Source of the DNA: Chara braunii
Taxonomy: Eukaryota; Streptophyta; Charophyceae; Charales; Characeae
DNA: 21,192 nt
Direction: 5' to 3'
Assembly: GCA_003427395.1 (NCBI GenBank)
Contig: BFEA01000313.1
Location: 59,555 to 80,746 of the forward strand
The position numbers and the translations under genes are program-made. Below the pieces are notes generated by a model. That model had not been told where the DNA came from, did not search any database, and was given only the letters and a program-made list of their open reading frames with translations. Below, in pieces: positions 8,700-18,429 of the stretch (positions within the stretch are counted from its first letter, which is position 1; each line of letters opens with the position of its first letter).

Positions 8700-9350
8700 G
8701 GTATAGGGGAAATTCATCTACCCCGCGTGTCTTGAACCTGGATCGCGGAGTTCAGTGTGCGTACGAGTCAAAGGGCGACTGGTCACGTGGTGAAGGAAGT
8801 CCGGGTTTCGGGGCCCAATGGGGCGCCCAGTCTAACAGCCCGCGACCTGCTATGAGGTGTTGAATGTGGGCACCCAGTTGGGGCCCGGAAGGGGGTGAAC
8901 TATGCCTGATCGGGGGCACCACGACAGTGGCCGCATTGCCCAGGCTGCTTTCATCTGGAACCTTTCCCCACCTCGGTCTTCAAGGTTTTCATTCGAATAT
9001 TTGCTGCCACCACCAATATCTGCAGCAAGACCCGCTTCACCTAAGCCCACACTGTAGGCCCTGCAGCAGACCGCGCCTATGACCGTACAACCGACTGTCT
9101 ATGCGGGAGCTTACCTTTTTGGAAGCTCAAGGCGGTAGTGGACTCCGGCTCAGCAGGGCAAGGCTGGGGTGGCGAAGGCCGACAACACACGGACGTGCAA
9201 AACCGATCGTTGGACTTGGTAGGAGGGCCGTGCGCCTCTGGTTTGTACGGATTGAATGTCGCGATGGGCATAGGGGTAAACGATTGGACGATTTGGTTAG
9301 TATCTAGCCTCGCCCGAAGTTTCAAGTAGGGCAGTTGAGCCGGTAGCCGG
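8700..9350. other. Unassigned GC-richer sequence upstream of the U6-like locus
   Basis: No coding frame of known type. Within about 100 bp upstream of the U6-like sequence I find neither a TATA box at the expected distance nor the plant upstream sequence element (RTCCCACATCG). Confidence 0.45.
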
Positions 9351-9354
9351 CTAA

Positions 9355-9373
9355 CCACCTTCGGGACATCCGT

Positions 9374-9405
<32 letters not shown>

Positions 9406-9452
9406 GCCCCCCCGCGCGAGGGTGACGCACATAAATCGGAAAGTGGCATGGG
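9355..9452 (+). ncRNA. U6 spliceosomal snRNA-like sequence (probable pseudogene or variant)
   Basis: TTAAAATTGGAACGATACAG is followed without a break by AGAAGATTAGCATG, which includes the ACAGAGA box that contacts the 5' splice site and the AGC catalytic triad. The preceding TTCGGGACATCCG is plant-type. The internal stem-loop is altered: plant GGCCCCTGCGCAAGGATGAC corresponds here to GCCCCCCCGCGCGAGGGTGAC. The T-to-C and A-to-G changes next to GCGC turn a T-A closing pair into C-G, so pairing is kept. The 3' part (CATAAATCG, then AAAGTGG) is recognisable. Against function: the 5' stem (GTCCC...GGGAC in plants) is degraded, no USE or TATA is seen upstream, and the first T run is only four (9462-9465). 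U6 homology is secure; activity is doubtful. Confidence 0.85.
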
Positions 9453-10540
9453 CACTTCAGATTTTCGCTGTTGTTTTCTTACCTGTTGTTGTGAGGTCGG
9501 ACCGCTGCTAGCGGCTGCGCTACGTGCGGGCATCAGTAAGTTGACGTCAGCAGGCAGAAAGAAGAGGGTTGAACCCGGACGAGAAGTTGTGGTAGGTGCG
9601 CGCGAGGCAAGGAATAGTCGGAGATGGAGGAGAGACAGGGCAAGGCGCAGCGGAGGATGTAGAGCTCGCTCGATCCTTAGTGGAATCGAGCGAGGGAAGA
9701 GGCGATCTTGGGGTTCTGGCCCCGGGCGCATCGAATGGTAGGCTCGGATTTGGGGGAAAGTTAGTAGATGGGGAGGTAGTAGAAAAAGGTAATGCACGGG
9801 AGCATCGGAGAGAGTCGGATATGGCGGATGGAGGAACTCATGGCCTACGTGATTCCTAACGGAATCGAGTGAGAAAGGTGGCTAAACGGGGGTTTTAGAG
9901 TGCCGCGAATAGGATGGCGGTGTTAAATTGGGAGTTTAATGGTTAGTTTTTGGGTTATGTTAATAACGAGCTGCGCCCGGGGAGATTGAGTCTTCAAAAT
10001 ATTAGTATATATTTCCGCGTTCTAGCGGGATATCCATTCCATTTTGCCCATTTTATCGATCGAAGTAGCATACGGCCAGCCGCACGGTCGACAGCGAACC
10101 CTGTTCAGCCGAGGATTTCGAATAGCGAGGCACGAAAGGTAGTAGTGTTTATTTTCGTGATCTAGCGAAAGGATCAGTCAGTTTGCTCATCCTAAAGGGA
10201 GAAAGATACGGGGTAGCATGAGGGCAGTCGCACGATTGGGGACTTACCTGTTGGCGGGCGCGTTGCTCGTACTTATAGAGGAAGTAGCCTCCGTTATCAC
10301 TCTACGTGCATAGATGGAGAGCGATGCATCGTTTCGTGTTTAGGCTGTAGATTCGTTCGATTTCGCTCATTCGGTCGACGGAGGTGGGCTGAGCTGAGTC
10401 GAAGGGAGGGAGAATACTTATCGGGTGAAGTAGGCGATGCAGAATGAACCGAAGGTTGAGCTACGGAGCCGAACTGTGTGCTGACGAAGATTGATGGGAG
10501 CACCAGGTGGGTCATTCTTGTTAAGCAGGGCTGACGATTA
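9453..10540. other. Unassigned GC-rich sequence with a perfect 10-bp hairpin
   Basis: CTCGCTCGAT (9665-9674) and ATCGAGCGAG (9685-9694) pair perfectly around a 10-nt loop. A diverged relative follows at 9851-9866 (GATTCC, TAAC, GGAATC), then tcgagtgag. Several purine-rich frames are open, but none shows a known domain on either strand. Confidence 0.45.
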
Positions 10541-11400
10541 CAGGAAGGGGGACATACGTACCTGATTTTGGCGTTCTTCTATAAGGTCGACATCCCCATG
10601 CACTTCGGATGTCGCTGTCGATATCAACTGGATGCATTGTGAGTTCATGGGCGGGTAGTGGCTATGCAGTAACAGCCTGGGCGCTGAGCGCCAAGTTAAA
10701 GGAAGGGTTGTAAATACATATGCTGGCAAAGGCAAGAGTATGCTCCGATTGGCATTCGGACTCGGTACCTTGCTGCTTCGACTGGTGGAATACCAGTACA
10801 TTTCTGGTTGCCGAATAGCGTTCGATTTTCTGGCCTCGGCGGGCTCGGGTGCAAAGGCGGAATAGGGTATAGAAGAAAAACGAAGAGGGGTTATAACGAG
10901 GCGCTTAAGACACTGTTGTGGCCCGAGGGTATTGGTAGTGCCTAGTGAATGGTGAAGGTGGTTGTTCCAGTGCTTACCGACGCGCACTGCTCGCTATACG
11001 GTGCGACTGTGAACTGATGCACCTGGTTGGGTATAGTGGATTGTCATTGCCCTGGTCTGCTTTACCTACTGCTGCACACGACTGCTGTGGACACAACTCG
11101 GATCTAATTGCTGAGGTTATAGAGCGCTTCGGGCGGCAGCGGATCGTCAAGTCGCTGTTATCAAGCCCTTGTTCATTAAGTTGTTGCTGGTGTGGTCATA
11201 TCACTACCGCTCGCTGCATGTTATAGTGCTTTGTTGTGCAGATTCAAGATTGTGCATTTGTTGTGCATGTGCAACGCCTCCTTAGAGATGTGCCCAACCT
11301 AAAGGCACGCTCGTTGTGTTGCTCATCGACCGTTGAGTAGGGGGTATCGCTAAAATTGACGAAGGGGGTTATCACTGCGAATTGGGGGTTCGTGAAGAAG
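10541..11400. other. Unassigned sequence; 149-codon minus-strand frame of doubtful coding value
   Basis: The minus-strand frame 10538-10987 is the longest here. It contains no motif I recognise, its composition is not clearly protein-like, and no neighbouring frame continues it. Nothing else is seen. Confidence 0.3.
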
Positions 11401-11408
11401 GTCTGTTT

Positions 11409-11441
11409 CAGCAGCTTAACTTCGGGTTGACCAAGCTGCTG
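11409..11441. repeat. Perfect 9-bp inverted repeat (hairpin)
   Basis: CAGCAGCTT (11409-11417) pairs with AAGCTGCTG (11433-11441). Inside the loop, AAC-TTCGG-GTT can add a small inner stem capped by TTCGG. Rho-type or poly-U context is absent, so a terminator role is not implied. Confidence 0.8.
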
Positions 11442-12084
11442 CGCGTTTGACCATCATTGTGGGGGCCTCAGGCGCTGAAGATTTGAAGGCCCTCTCGCGC
11501 CAGTTTGAGTGCAACTCCCTTGGATCTGAGAGACTTAATGTTTCTTGTTCTGTCCTTCTTACTCTAAGTCTTGTCTATTGGTTCTGAAAGGAAGGCGGCA
11601 GGCGGGATTGCAACCCGTAATCCATGCCAAGGCCTCTGTGGGAGGTTCGCCCCACCGATTTTGAGAGCTTTGTCAAAACTCAGGAGGAGTTCTGGATGTA
11701 GGGAACTGAGCGGAAATTTCCTGACTCCCTCTATAAACCCAGTTATAACCCCTAGCTATACTTCTTTCTATGTGTTGACTGAGTATATTGTGTGTATCAT
11801 GTATTTGACTTTAAGTTTGACTTCAAGGACTTAAACCAGATTAAGTAAACGGAATGCATGTACAATCTCAGTTTCAATTTTTATTGACTGCGTGAAAGCA
11901 GACTGTGAAAAGGGGTTGCATCAGAGGGGGGGGGCAAGGAGAAGGAGAATTTTGTCTGTTGTTTGGGTGGACCATTTAAGGCTGGGAAGTCCCCATAACA
12001 TGTTATTCGTTAAAACAGGACATTATATTGTGTCCTCTTTCTAACGAATTCACTTTTGGCTGCAACATACACAATGTAGGCTTG
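11442..12084. other. Unassigned sequence
   Basis: A run of nine G lies at about 11927-11935. No gene or RNA recognised. Confidence 0.4.
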
Positions 12085-12880
12085 CCCATCCTCTCCCTCG
12101 AGACAATTTTTTGGATGTTTGATGAGATCCGGACTTATTTAAAAGTGTAATTGTAACACGCCCATCTACTTGCCTGAGATGTGGAAGTGTGTTGAGATCC
12201 ATACTTGTTTATAATTGTGATGAGTCATGTGTCATGATTCTATCATAAGGCTTGTTGGATATATTTCTTCCTACGTAGAACAGACAAGTGCATTTTGTCA
12301 CCCGAGACAGGTATTTGATGAGATCGGGAGTTGTTTAGCAGTGTAATGATAGGCACGCCCATCCTCTCGCCTGAGATGCGGAAGTGTGCTGAGATCCGTA
12401 CTTGTGTATAACTGTGATGGAAATGTGTCATCATTGTGAACTTGTTGGATATTTCATTTCTTTAGGTTAATATTCCTAAGTTGGACAGGCATACCCATTC
12501 TCTTGCCCGAGACGGTTGTTTGAATGTTTGTTGAGATCGTGACTTCTTTAGAAGTGTAATGATAGTAACACCCATTCTCTCGCCCGAGATGCGGAAGTGT
12601 GTTGAGATCCATATTTGCTCACAATTGTGATGCGCCAGATGTCATAATTGTATCCTTGTTGGATATGTTTGTTTAGGTTATTCCTAAGTAACACATGCAT
12701 GCTTATCCTCTCGGTCGATACAGTTATGTGAATGTTTGATGAAATCCGGACTTGTTTCGAGTTGTAATGACAGACAAACTCATCCTCTTGACCGTGATAA
12801 TTGTTTGAATGTGTGCTGAGATCTAAACTTGTTGATAATTGTGATGAGCAATGTGTCATTGTATCCTTGTTGGATATATA
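12085..12880. repeat. Tandem array, about 190-214 bp units, about four copies
   Basis: CTTGTTGGATAT marks successive units at 12251, 12441, 12655 and 12866 (spacings 190, 214 and 211). Each unit contains GCCCATCCTCTCGCCTGAGATG-like and TGAGATCC-type words in fixed order, and two related half-repeats of roughly 90-100 bp (each with gagatc, then acttgttta, then gtgatg or gtaatg). This looks like a satellite or eroded minisatellite. Frames across it are not coding. Confidence 0.85.
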
Positions 12881-13628
12881 AAATTTTATTTTGTGTCATC
12901 ATCTTTAAGCACTATAACAGTTAGAGTACTAGTCAAAGTATAATTGAAATATGTTTATCGACAATATGGACAGTTAGACATGTGTTGGGTGTGGATGACT
13001 ATTATTTAGACAAGAAACATTTTCATTTTCTAACAACCACTTAATTTTGACATACATCCTTTTCCACAACAATATCCGTCATATTACACAAGAACTTCGA
13101 ATGTTGCATATTTTCGATGGAACCTGCACTTTAACTTGCGACCCCCAAAATTTAAGGTTATGAACGCAAAGTTGTTGGTTACATATAATGAAGGCAGTCA
13201 CAAGGCATCTGAATAAATGTACACGAAAGAGTTGTTAAGTTAGTGATCTTTGCATAAAGAACCGCAAAATCATATACTTGTCGAGTTTTGACTTGCATCC
13301 ACACACCACTTTGACGTATAACACAACAAGTTCGGATATTATCTGATGTCAATCATATGTGCACTTTAAGTTGTCTTGCATAAATATTTGAAATATGAAT
13401 TCAATGCAAACAAGTTCAGGTGCATGAAAAACGACAGACTTACGACAGAGATCACGAAGTCTGCACATGACGTAAAAGAGGTAGCGAGCATGTCAAAAAG
13501 AACTTAAACTCGTAACAATTAAAGAAACCATGATTGCTGTCAAAATAACAATTAAATAATGTCATGTATCGCAAATCATTAATGCACAGAACACTGTCAA
13601 AAGAAAGTTTGGGAGCACTACATCACCT
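12881..13628. repeat. A/T-rich DNA with a diverged duplication of about 237 bp spacing
   Basis: The block from 13044 (ttttgacatacatcc, then gcactttaacttg) resembles the block from 13281 (gttttgacttgcatcc, then gcactttaagttg), with an acaagaacttcga / acaacaagttcgga match between. No coding frame. It lies directly downstream of the Ulp1-like relic. Confidence 0.5.
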
Positions 13629-14697
13629 TCAAAGGCAATGACCTTCTAATATACAGGTTGCCAATTGTCATCGAATAAGCGGGATATTTATATGAGAGAA
13701 CATGAAAGGTCGTCTATCACCACGTTGCAACAGCGTCGCGAACATCAACATGAACACCTCACAACTTGCTTCATCCACTTGTCTGGGAACTCCCTCCACC
13801 ACAACATTCGTCGTCATCGACTTTCAACTCCTATGGATATGTAATGTTTCCTGTTCTAAATATTGTATAATCAAATCGAAAAGGCTAAGGTAAAAATCCC
13901 TATCAGCTAGAGCGCGATGAAAAAAATCAAAAACTTTCAAGACAGTCTCTTAAGTTGACGGAGAGAAGGATCCAATGATCATTATCTTTGTGGACAGACA
14001 CAAAGATAATATCGTACTTAAGTAGTTCTACGTTTTTTACCCACCTTTTCACCCAATTGTGCCCTTCAAGTTGCAGCTTACCGAAGAATAACGAATCAAA
14101 GTTGAAGACACAAAGGTTTGAGGACATATCGTGTGTCACACATGTGGTCGACCCCAAAAGCGCCATGTAGAAATTAACCATCTCATCATTCACCTTACCC
14201 TCGATATGCAAAAGGGTGAGGAGATTTTTCGCTGCAATACGCAAGTGATTATCGGCGAGGGTAAAGAGAACTGTGAGAGGCGGCATCGAGCCTCGCATAA
14301 TATCGTCCAGAACCCGTAAACATTGAGGCGCAGTTGCTCGAGCAAAGTTTCCCTCACGTGCTCAACGTGTTGTGACGCACACTGCACAACATCGGGCAAC
14401 GCATAGGCAGGGCAGTGAGAAACGGGGCTCTAAGGATTGTCCTTCATAGCACGATAGATTGCTAAGTATTTCTTGTACATGGGGTGACCTCTAGTCACAA
14501 ATAGAGGATACGTCCCCTTCTTCAGGGGCAGAAGGGAAAGACACTACTCAATTGTTATGGCATGCTCTTTCTTTCCGATCTCGACACCAACCCCTTATGC
14601 CTTTAACATATCCTTGTTTTTTGTCATCAACCCAAAGACTTTCTGCAATATATGTGCGGATATCTCGAGAACCTCCGTTTGCGAGATGACCCTACCC
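13629..14697 (-). pseudogene. Decayed Ulp1-type (peptidase family C48) cysteine protease domain
   Basis: On the minus strand the Ulp1 landmarks appear in order. LHIEGKVNDEMVNFYMALL matches the WLND-x-x-x-NFY region. FFGKL and RWVKNVELLKYD follow. HWILLSVN carries the catalytic His (codon 13975-13977), with Asn where Asp is usual. VPRQVDEASCEVFMLMF carries the oxyanion Gln (13779-13781) and catalytic Cys (13761-13763), but the usual DCG is SCE. The frame is broken by a shift in the A/T runs at 13920-13935 and by TGA at 13824-13826 and 13668-13670. Upstream, more stops and a shift near 14300 interrupt a plausible frame starting after a good intron acceptor (pyrimidine tract 14703-14725, AG ending at 14698). 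Ulp1 domains cleave SUMO-like modifiers and are often carried by plant transposons. A functional enzyme is not encoded here; host-gene or transposon origin is undecided. Confidence 0.75.
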
Positions 14698-15293
14698 CTG
14701 TAAGAGAGAAGAAAGAGAAAACGAGAAATGAATACACGTATCCCAACATGAGTCCGATGGAAGGATAATCTGAAATAATGAATCAACCTATAAGACATAG
14801 AACCTCTCCAAGAACACCGATTTTGCATGGCGCTGAGCACCACGATGCTGTCTGTACTGTCGCCTGAACTCGTCGGACGAATCGTCAGAGTCGGCATCCT
14901 CGTCACTGTCCTCCACATCAGAACTTTTTATTCTTTCCTTCCTTTCCTCCTCTTCGTTATCCATGTTCCCTTTGTCATCTTTTTCCCCTTCAAGCAAACC
15001 AGTCAACCCTTTCTCTTCCCCTTCTTCCCCTTCTTCCCCTTCCTCCCCTTCATCCCTTCGCTACGATTCATCCTTCCTGCGAACCCGTGTCTCATTCCGC
15101 CGACCGCTCTTCTGCTTTGACGCGCGTAGACCCTCCCGCCGCTATCAGAATTCAAGCCCGAGGACCCCCTTTTCATGAAGTTTGGATCCCGGCGGACTTC
15201 GACGTTCTCAGGCCAGTGCTCGATCCACTTGCACACTCTTCCGTTTACGCTGTAGGCCGCCCCTCCCCCTAAGTCGACGCAGTTCGGTCCCAC
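14698..15293 (-). pseudogene. Acidic/basic linker region of the same decayed gene, with probable intron
   Basis: Minus-strand reading from 15293 gives one frame (containing VEVRRDPNF and a Gly/Ser-rich stretch), then shifts to a second frame rich in Arg/Lys, then Glu/Gly, then a strongly acidic stretch (SSDVEDSDEDADSDDSSDEF) ending near 14788. An in-frame TAG sits near 15061. Candidate donors at 14803 and 14787 pair with the acceptor at 14698, giving an intron of roughly 90-105 bp. VEVRRDPNF is the minus-strand reading of the 24-bp motif at 15177-15200, so that motif lies inside the relic. Low-complexity acidic stretches can arise from DNA repeats, so assignment to the Ulp1 gene rests on adjacency and strand. 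Confidence 0.45.
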
Positions 15294-15721
15294 ACATCAC
15301 CACCGCTAAACGGAAGACCGTCCCCAAGCGAAGTGCGGATTTTGGCACAATTCGACGCGGCATCCTCGCTGGGCACTCCCTCCCCCGACCTGCTCTGCAC
15401 AACAGATTCCCACCCTAGCACCTCAACCGGTGTAGTTCGGATCTCGGCGAACTTGGACTTTTCGTCGGTGATTGGAATCCCTACTTGTGAGCCGCTGTCA
15501 ACACCAATTAAGGTGGCCAGCCTCTCTGTCGCTAAGCGGGGGGGCGATGCCTCTCACGACAAAGTCGGGATGTCGGCGGAATTCACCGTATGTTCTGGAC
15601 CGGAGCCCGCAACTGCATGTCGAGCGAGGGACCCCTCCCCACCCCACCACCGCCTTCCGTTGTCGTCACTTCGTCGTGAGGCCCATTCTGTCCACTAGGG
15701 GGGATGCCTTTTCCAGTCCCC

Positions 15722-16448
15722 TCATCGCCCCCTGTCCCCTCCACTGCCCGGAGTCCCCCCCGCCGAACACCCAAGTGGCCCAGTCGAAGGGGGTATCTTC
15801 AAGTTCACCCTTCCCTTCGAAGGGCTCGTGTCAAGGTCGTAAAATTTGTCCAACATGTCCAACCACTGACTGTTGTGAAGTTCGTGAAAAAGACGATCAG
15901 CAGTGGAACCAATGGACTGGTCGGTATGTGGAAGCTCTGGATTTTTAGCCCTCACTTTGTCGACCACCGAAATCCTCGTGAGTTCAGGGTACCTGAACTT
16001 GGACTGGCGTGTGTATGATGACCATCCCCCTTCACCGTCAACGAGCGGCATCATCCACTCGCCCTTAAGGATCGCCGACTGGATAGTTCCGGGGTGCCAA
16101 ATCATGTCATGGCCCCATTCCCTTTCGAATTAGCAATGATGTTGCGTCGTTGCCCTTTGAACCGTAAACGGTGTTCATCTTGAAATGGCGACAACCCTCC
16201 TTCACATCCTCCCACCCAGCGACAGCCCCAAGCACTCTACGCTGGTGGTGGTCTTCGATGGAAATGACAGGACGAGACGGCTGCTTAGCGGGGTCTGAAA
16301 CATCCCCACAACACCAATCGATGAACCATTTGGTCCTGACATGGTAGGACCACGATTTGGTGGTCGTAGAAGACTGTCTTGCAGAGTCTTCGCTTGACCC
16401 CCTCCCGGAGGTTTCGGCAACCTGCTCCTCACCCCTCAAAGTAGACAT
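15722..16448 (-). pseudogene. Unrecognised N-terminal part of the decayed Ulp1-type gene
   Basis: A frame with an internal Met at 16446-16448 runs to a stop at 16107-16109, and an overlapping frame one base out of register continues to 15722. The first holds a Ser-rich head, then a segment with WFIDWCC, AVAGWEDVKEGCRHF and VYGSKGNDATSLLIRKG. The second holds GEWMMPLVDGEGGWSS and a helical-looking stretch with RLFHELHNSQWLDMLDKFY. The two join naturally if one base is gained or lost near 16120. I do not recognise the family. The Trp/Cys/His spacing vaguely suggests a plant Myb/trihelix-like DNA-binding region, but this is weak. Same strand and order as the Ulp1 relic suggest one gene. Confidence 0.4.
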
Positions 16449-16619
16449 TGTGTCTGCAAAAGACAGAGCAAATGAAGCAAGCCACCACACGGACAACTTT
16501 AGGAAACCCCTTCGCTACAGAAGTTCAGATCCCAGTGGAATACAAGTCAAGCGACAAAAAGGCGTGCGGATGGCGGGGGGAATTCAAAATCGCAAACCAC
16601 ATCCTCATTCTACCTATGG

Positions 16620-18359
16620 GAGCGCACAATGTGCGGACGTTGCATGCGAAGTACGGATTCCGACGAACTTCGAGTAGGAGTCCCTCTAACACCCCACTTC
16701 GACCAACGCGAGCAATCTGTGTGTATGGCTAACCTATCATCCGACTCGTGCTCCCCCTACGATGCGACTAACCCGATTACGGGCATCATTTGTGAAGTTC
16801 ATATCCCGGTGGACCTTAACCGATTCCTGCGAACCACAAGACCTGTTGCCTTTTCGTGTGGAGTCACCGAAGTTGAACCGCGGTGTGACCGAGGTTGAAC
16901 CGAACACCCTTCACATATTATTTTAACGCCGGCTCCCGGTGAACTCCAAGCGCCGTTGGCAGGGGTGTTCTTACGGGGTTCCTCAACTTATGGACGTCAT
17001 TGCTCGCAGTAGAGGTGGGAATCGCTCAAGTCCGCCGGTATCTAGCTTTAGGATTTGCGTTTTTTTTGGCAATGCGTGAAGCCGGATGTCGGAGAACTTG
17101 AGCGAGTCACACGTCCTCTACAGTTGTAGAAGTCCATTTGTTAACTCAGTTGCACAAAGTTTGTCGGAATCCAAACTTCTTCACTTGCTTCGTTCGGGAA
17201 ATGTGCGAAGTTCGGATGCCAGCGGACTTCATGTTTTCTCTCATGTCTTGCAATGCTTGGAATTGTGCTGTTACCGAGGTTAAATCGAATACCCCTCCCC
17301 AAAATGGTCGAAGGGTGGATCCCAGCGAAGTACAAGTGATGATGGCAGGGCTGTAATGATGGGCTTCGCTGACATGCGGACATCAATACTCCTGCGAAAG
17401 GAGCGAATCGCTCAAGTGCGCTGGTATGTGGACTTTGGGATTTGATACTTCCGGGCAATCTTTGAAGTTCGGATGTTGGCGAACTTCAAGGGCTCACACG
17501 TTATCTTCAAATTGCTTTGCGCACCCCATTTGGACAACATGTGAAGTTCGGATGCCGGCGGACTTAACGTTTTACCCCATGTTCTGCAATATTTGGAATC
17601 ATTGTGTTATCAAGGTTAAACCCAAGTACCCTACGTACAGTGTCTGAAGGATCCCGCCGAACTCGGAGTGTCATGGGTGGGGGATGTTCTCACGGGCTCC
17701 GTCAACAAGCGCAATCCAACACTCGTAAGAGAGGAGAGAATCACTCAAGTTCGCCGGCATCCGGACTTCAGGATTTGCTGTTTTTGGCTAGGCTACCAGT
17801 CGGGCCGCCCAGGCCCCGAGTGGCCAGCCCGTACTAGGGAGAGTCCCAACAAAAAAAACAAAAACACCAAAAAATCCGAAACAAAACTATGTTATGAAAA
17901 AAAATAAAATCAACAACTTTTGCCTCAGGGTCATATCGAAAGTTTTTACCAATTTTAAAATAAAAATAAAAATGTAAAAATATTTTTTATTTTTTTATTT
18001 TTTTTGCTCGGCCAGGCAAGTGACCCCGGGCCACTCTGGTAGCCTAGGTTTTTGGCCAATCTGTGAAGTTCNGATCCCGGCAAACTTGAATAGTTTATAC
18101 GTCCAGCTGCGATCACAAAAGCGGCGTTGTTAACTAAATTGGACCAACTTCGCCTTTGCGCAACATGTGAAGTTCGGATACCGGCGGACTTCAATTATCG
18201 TCGGGGCATTTGGGCATTGTGTGAAGTACGGATACCGACGGACTTTAAGTTTCGGCCCGCGTTCTGCGTTGCGTTAGGCCTGTGTTCTGCATTTCATGTT
18301 CTTATTTTCGAACTTTGTCTTGTGCGATGATTAACGAAGTCTAGATACAGGCGAACTTT
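16620..18359. repeat. Diverged tandem array, 330-430 bp units, about four copies
   Basis: Aligned landmarks repeat in order. The unit-start motif lies at 16648, 17078, 17464 and 18064; the last would be about 17796 without the MITE. A CCGAGGTTGAACCGAA-type word lies at 16886, 17274 and 17611. A reverse motif preceded by gaatcgctcaagt or gaatcactcaagt lies at 17028, 17412 and 17746, each followed by ggatttg. Spacings are about 430, 386 and 332 bp. Each full unit carries four to six of the 24-bp semi-palindromes in both orientations. Identity between units is low, so the array is old. Confidence 0.8.
17788..18047. mobile_element. 260-bp hAT-like MITE with perfect 8-bp target duplication
   Basis: The ends are perfect 12-bp inverted repeats, CTAGGCTACCAG (17788-17799) and CTGGTAGCCTAG (18036-18047), followed inward by GC-rich imperfect complementarity and then A/T-rich interior. 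The flanks are identical: GTTTTTGG at 17780-17787 and 18048-18055. Sibling satellite units without the element read ggatttgcg-ttttttttggcaatgcgtgaag (17051 onward), whereas here ggatttgct-GTTTTTGG is split by the element and resumes GTTTTTGG-ccaatctgtgaag. An 8-bp duplication is typical of hAT (and P) elements; the terminus is not the usual CAGGG, so hAT is an inference. No coding capacity. Confidence 0.85.
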
Positions 18360-18429
18360 GTCATTCAGTCGGGCGAACTTCCATGCAGTTCATTGATGAA
18401 CAATGAAGTTTGTCGATGATCGAGGTTCG

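Larger units (their letters stand above)
15177..18359. repeat. About 22 copies of a 24-bp semi-palindromic motif
   Basis: The consensus has left arm GAAGTTCGG, a 7-nt centre (ATNCCGG) and right arm CGGACTTC; the arms are near-complementary. Clearest copies: 15177-15200, 16648-16671, 17207-17230, 17464-17487, 17543-17566, 18064-18087, 18169-18192 and 18223-18246, with 17746-17769 in reverse. Weaker: 15330, 15432, 15560, 15979, 16520, 16794, 17028 (reverse), 17078, 17156 (reverse), 17311, 17412 (reverse), 17646 and 18336. Forward copies are often preceded by TGT or TGC. In frame they read EVRIPADF-like, and reversed EVRRHPNF-like, but frames change between copies, so conservation is at the DNA level. 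Confidence 0.85.

Noticed and set aside
10538-10987. 149-codon minus-strand frame
   Set aside because: No motif, no continuation into neighbouring exons, and no protein-like pattern; kept only as an unassigned region.
15177-18359. Repeated peptide EVRIPADF / EVRRHPNF as a tandem-repeat protein
   Set aside because: Copies occur in different frames and both orientations with stops between them, so the repeat is a DNA element.
15177-18359. CRISPR-like array, because of many short semi-palindromic repeats
   Set aside because: Spacing is irregular, orientation is mixed, copies are diverged, no cas genes are present, and the DNA is eukaryotic.
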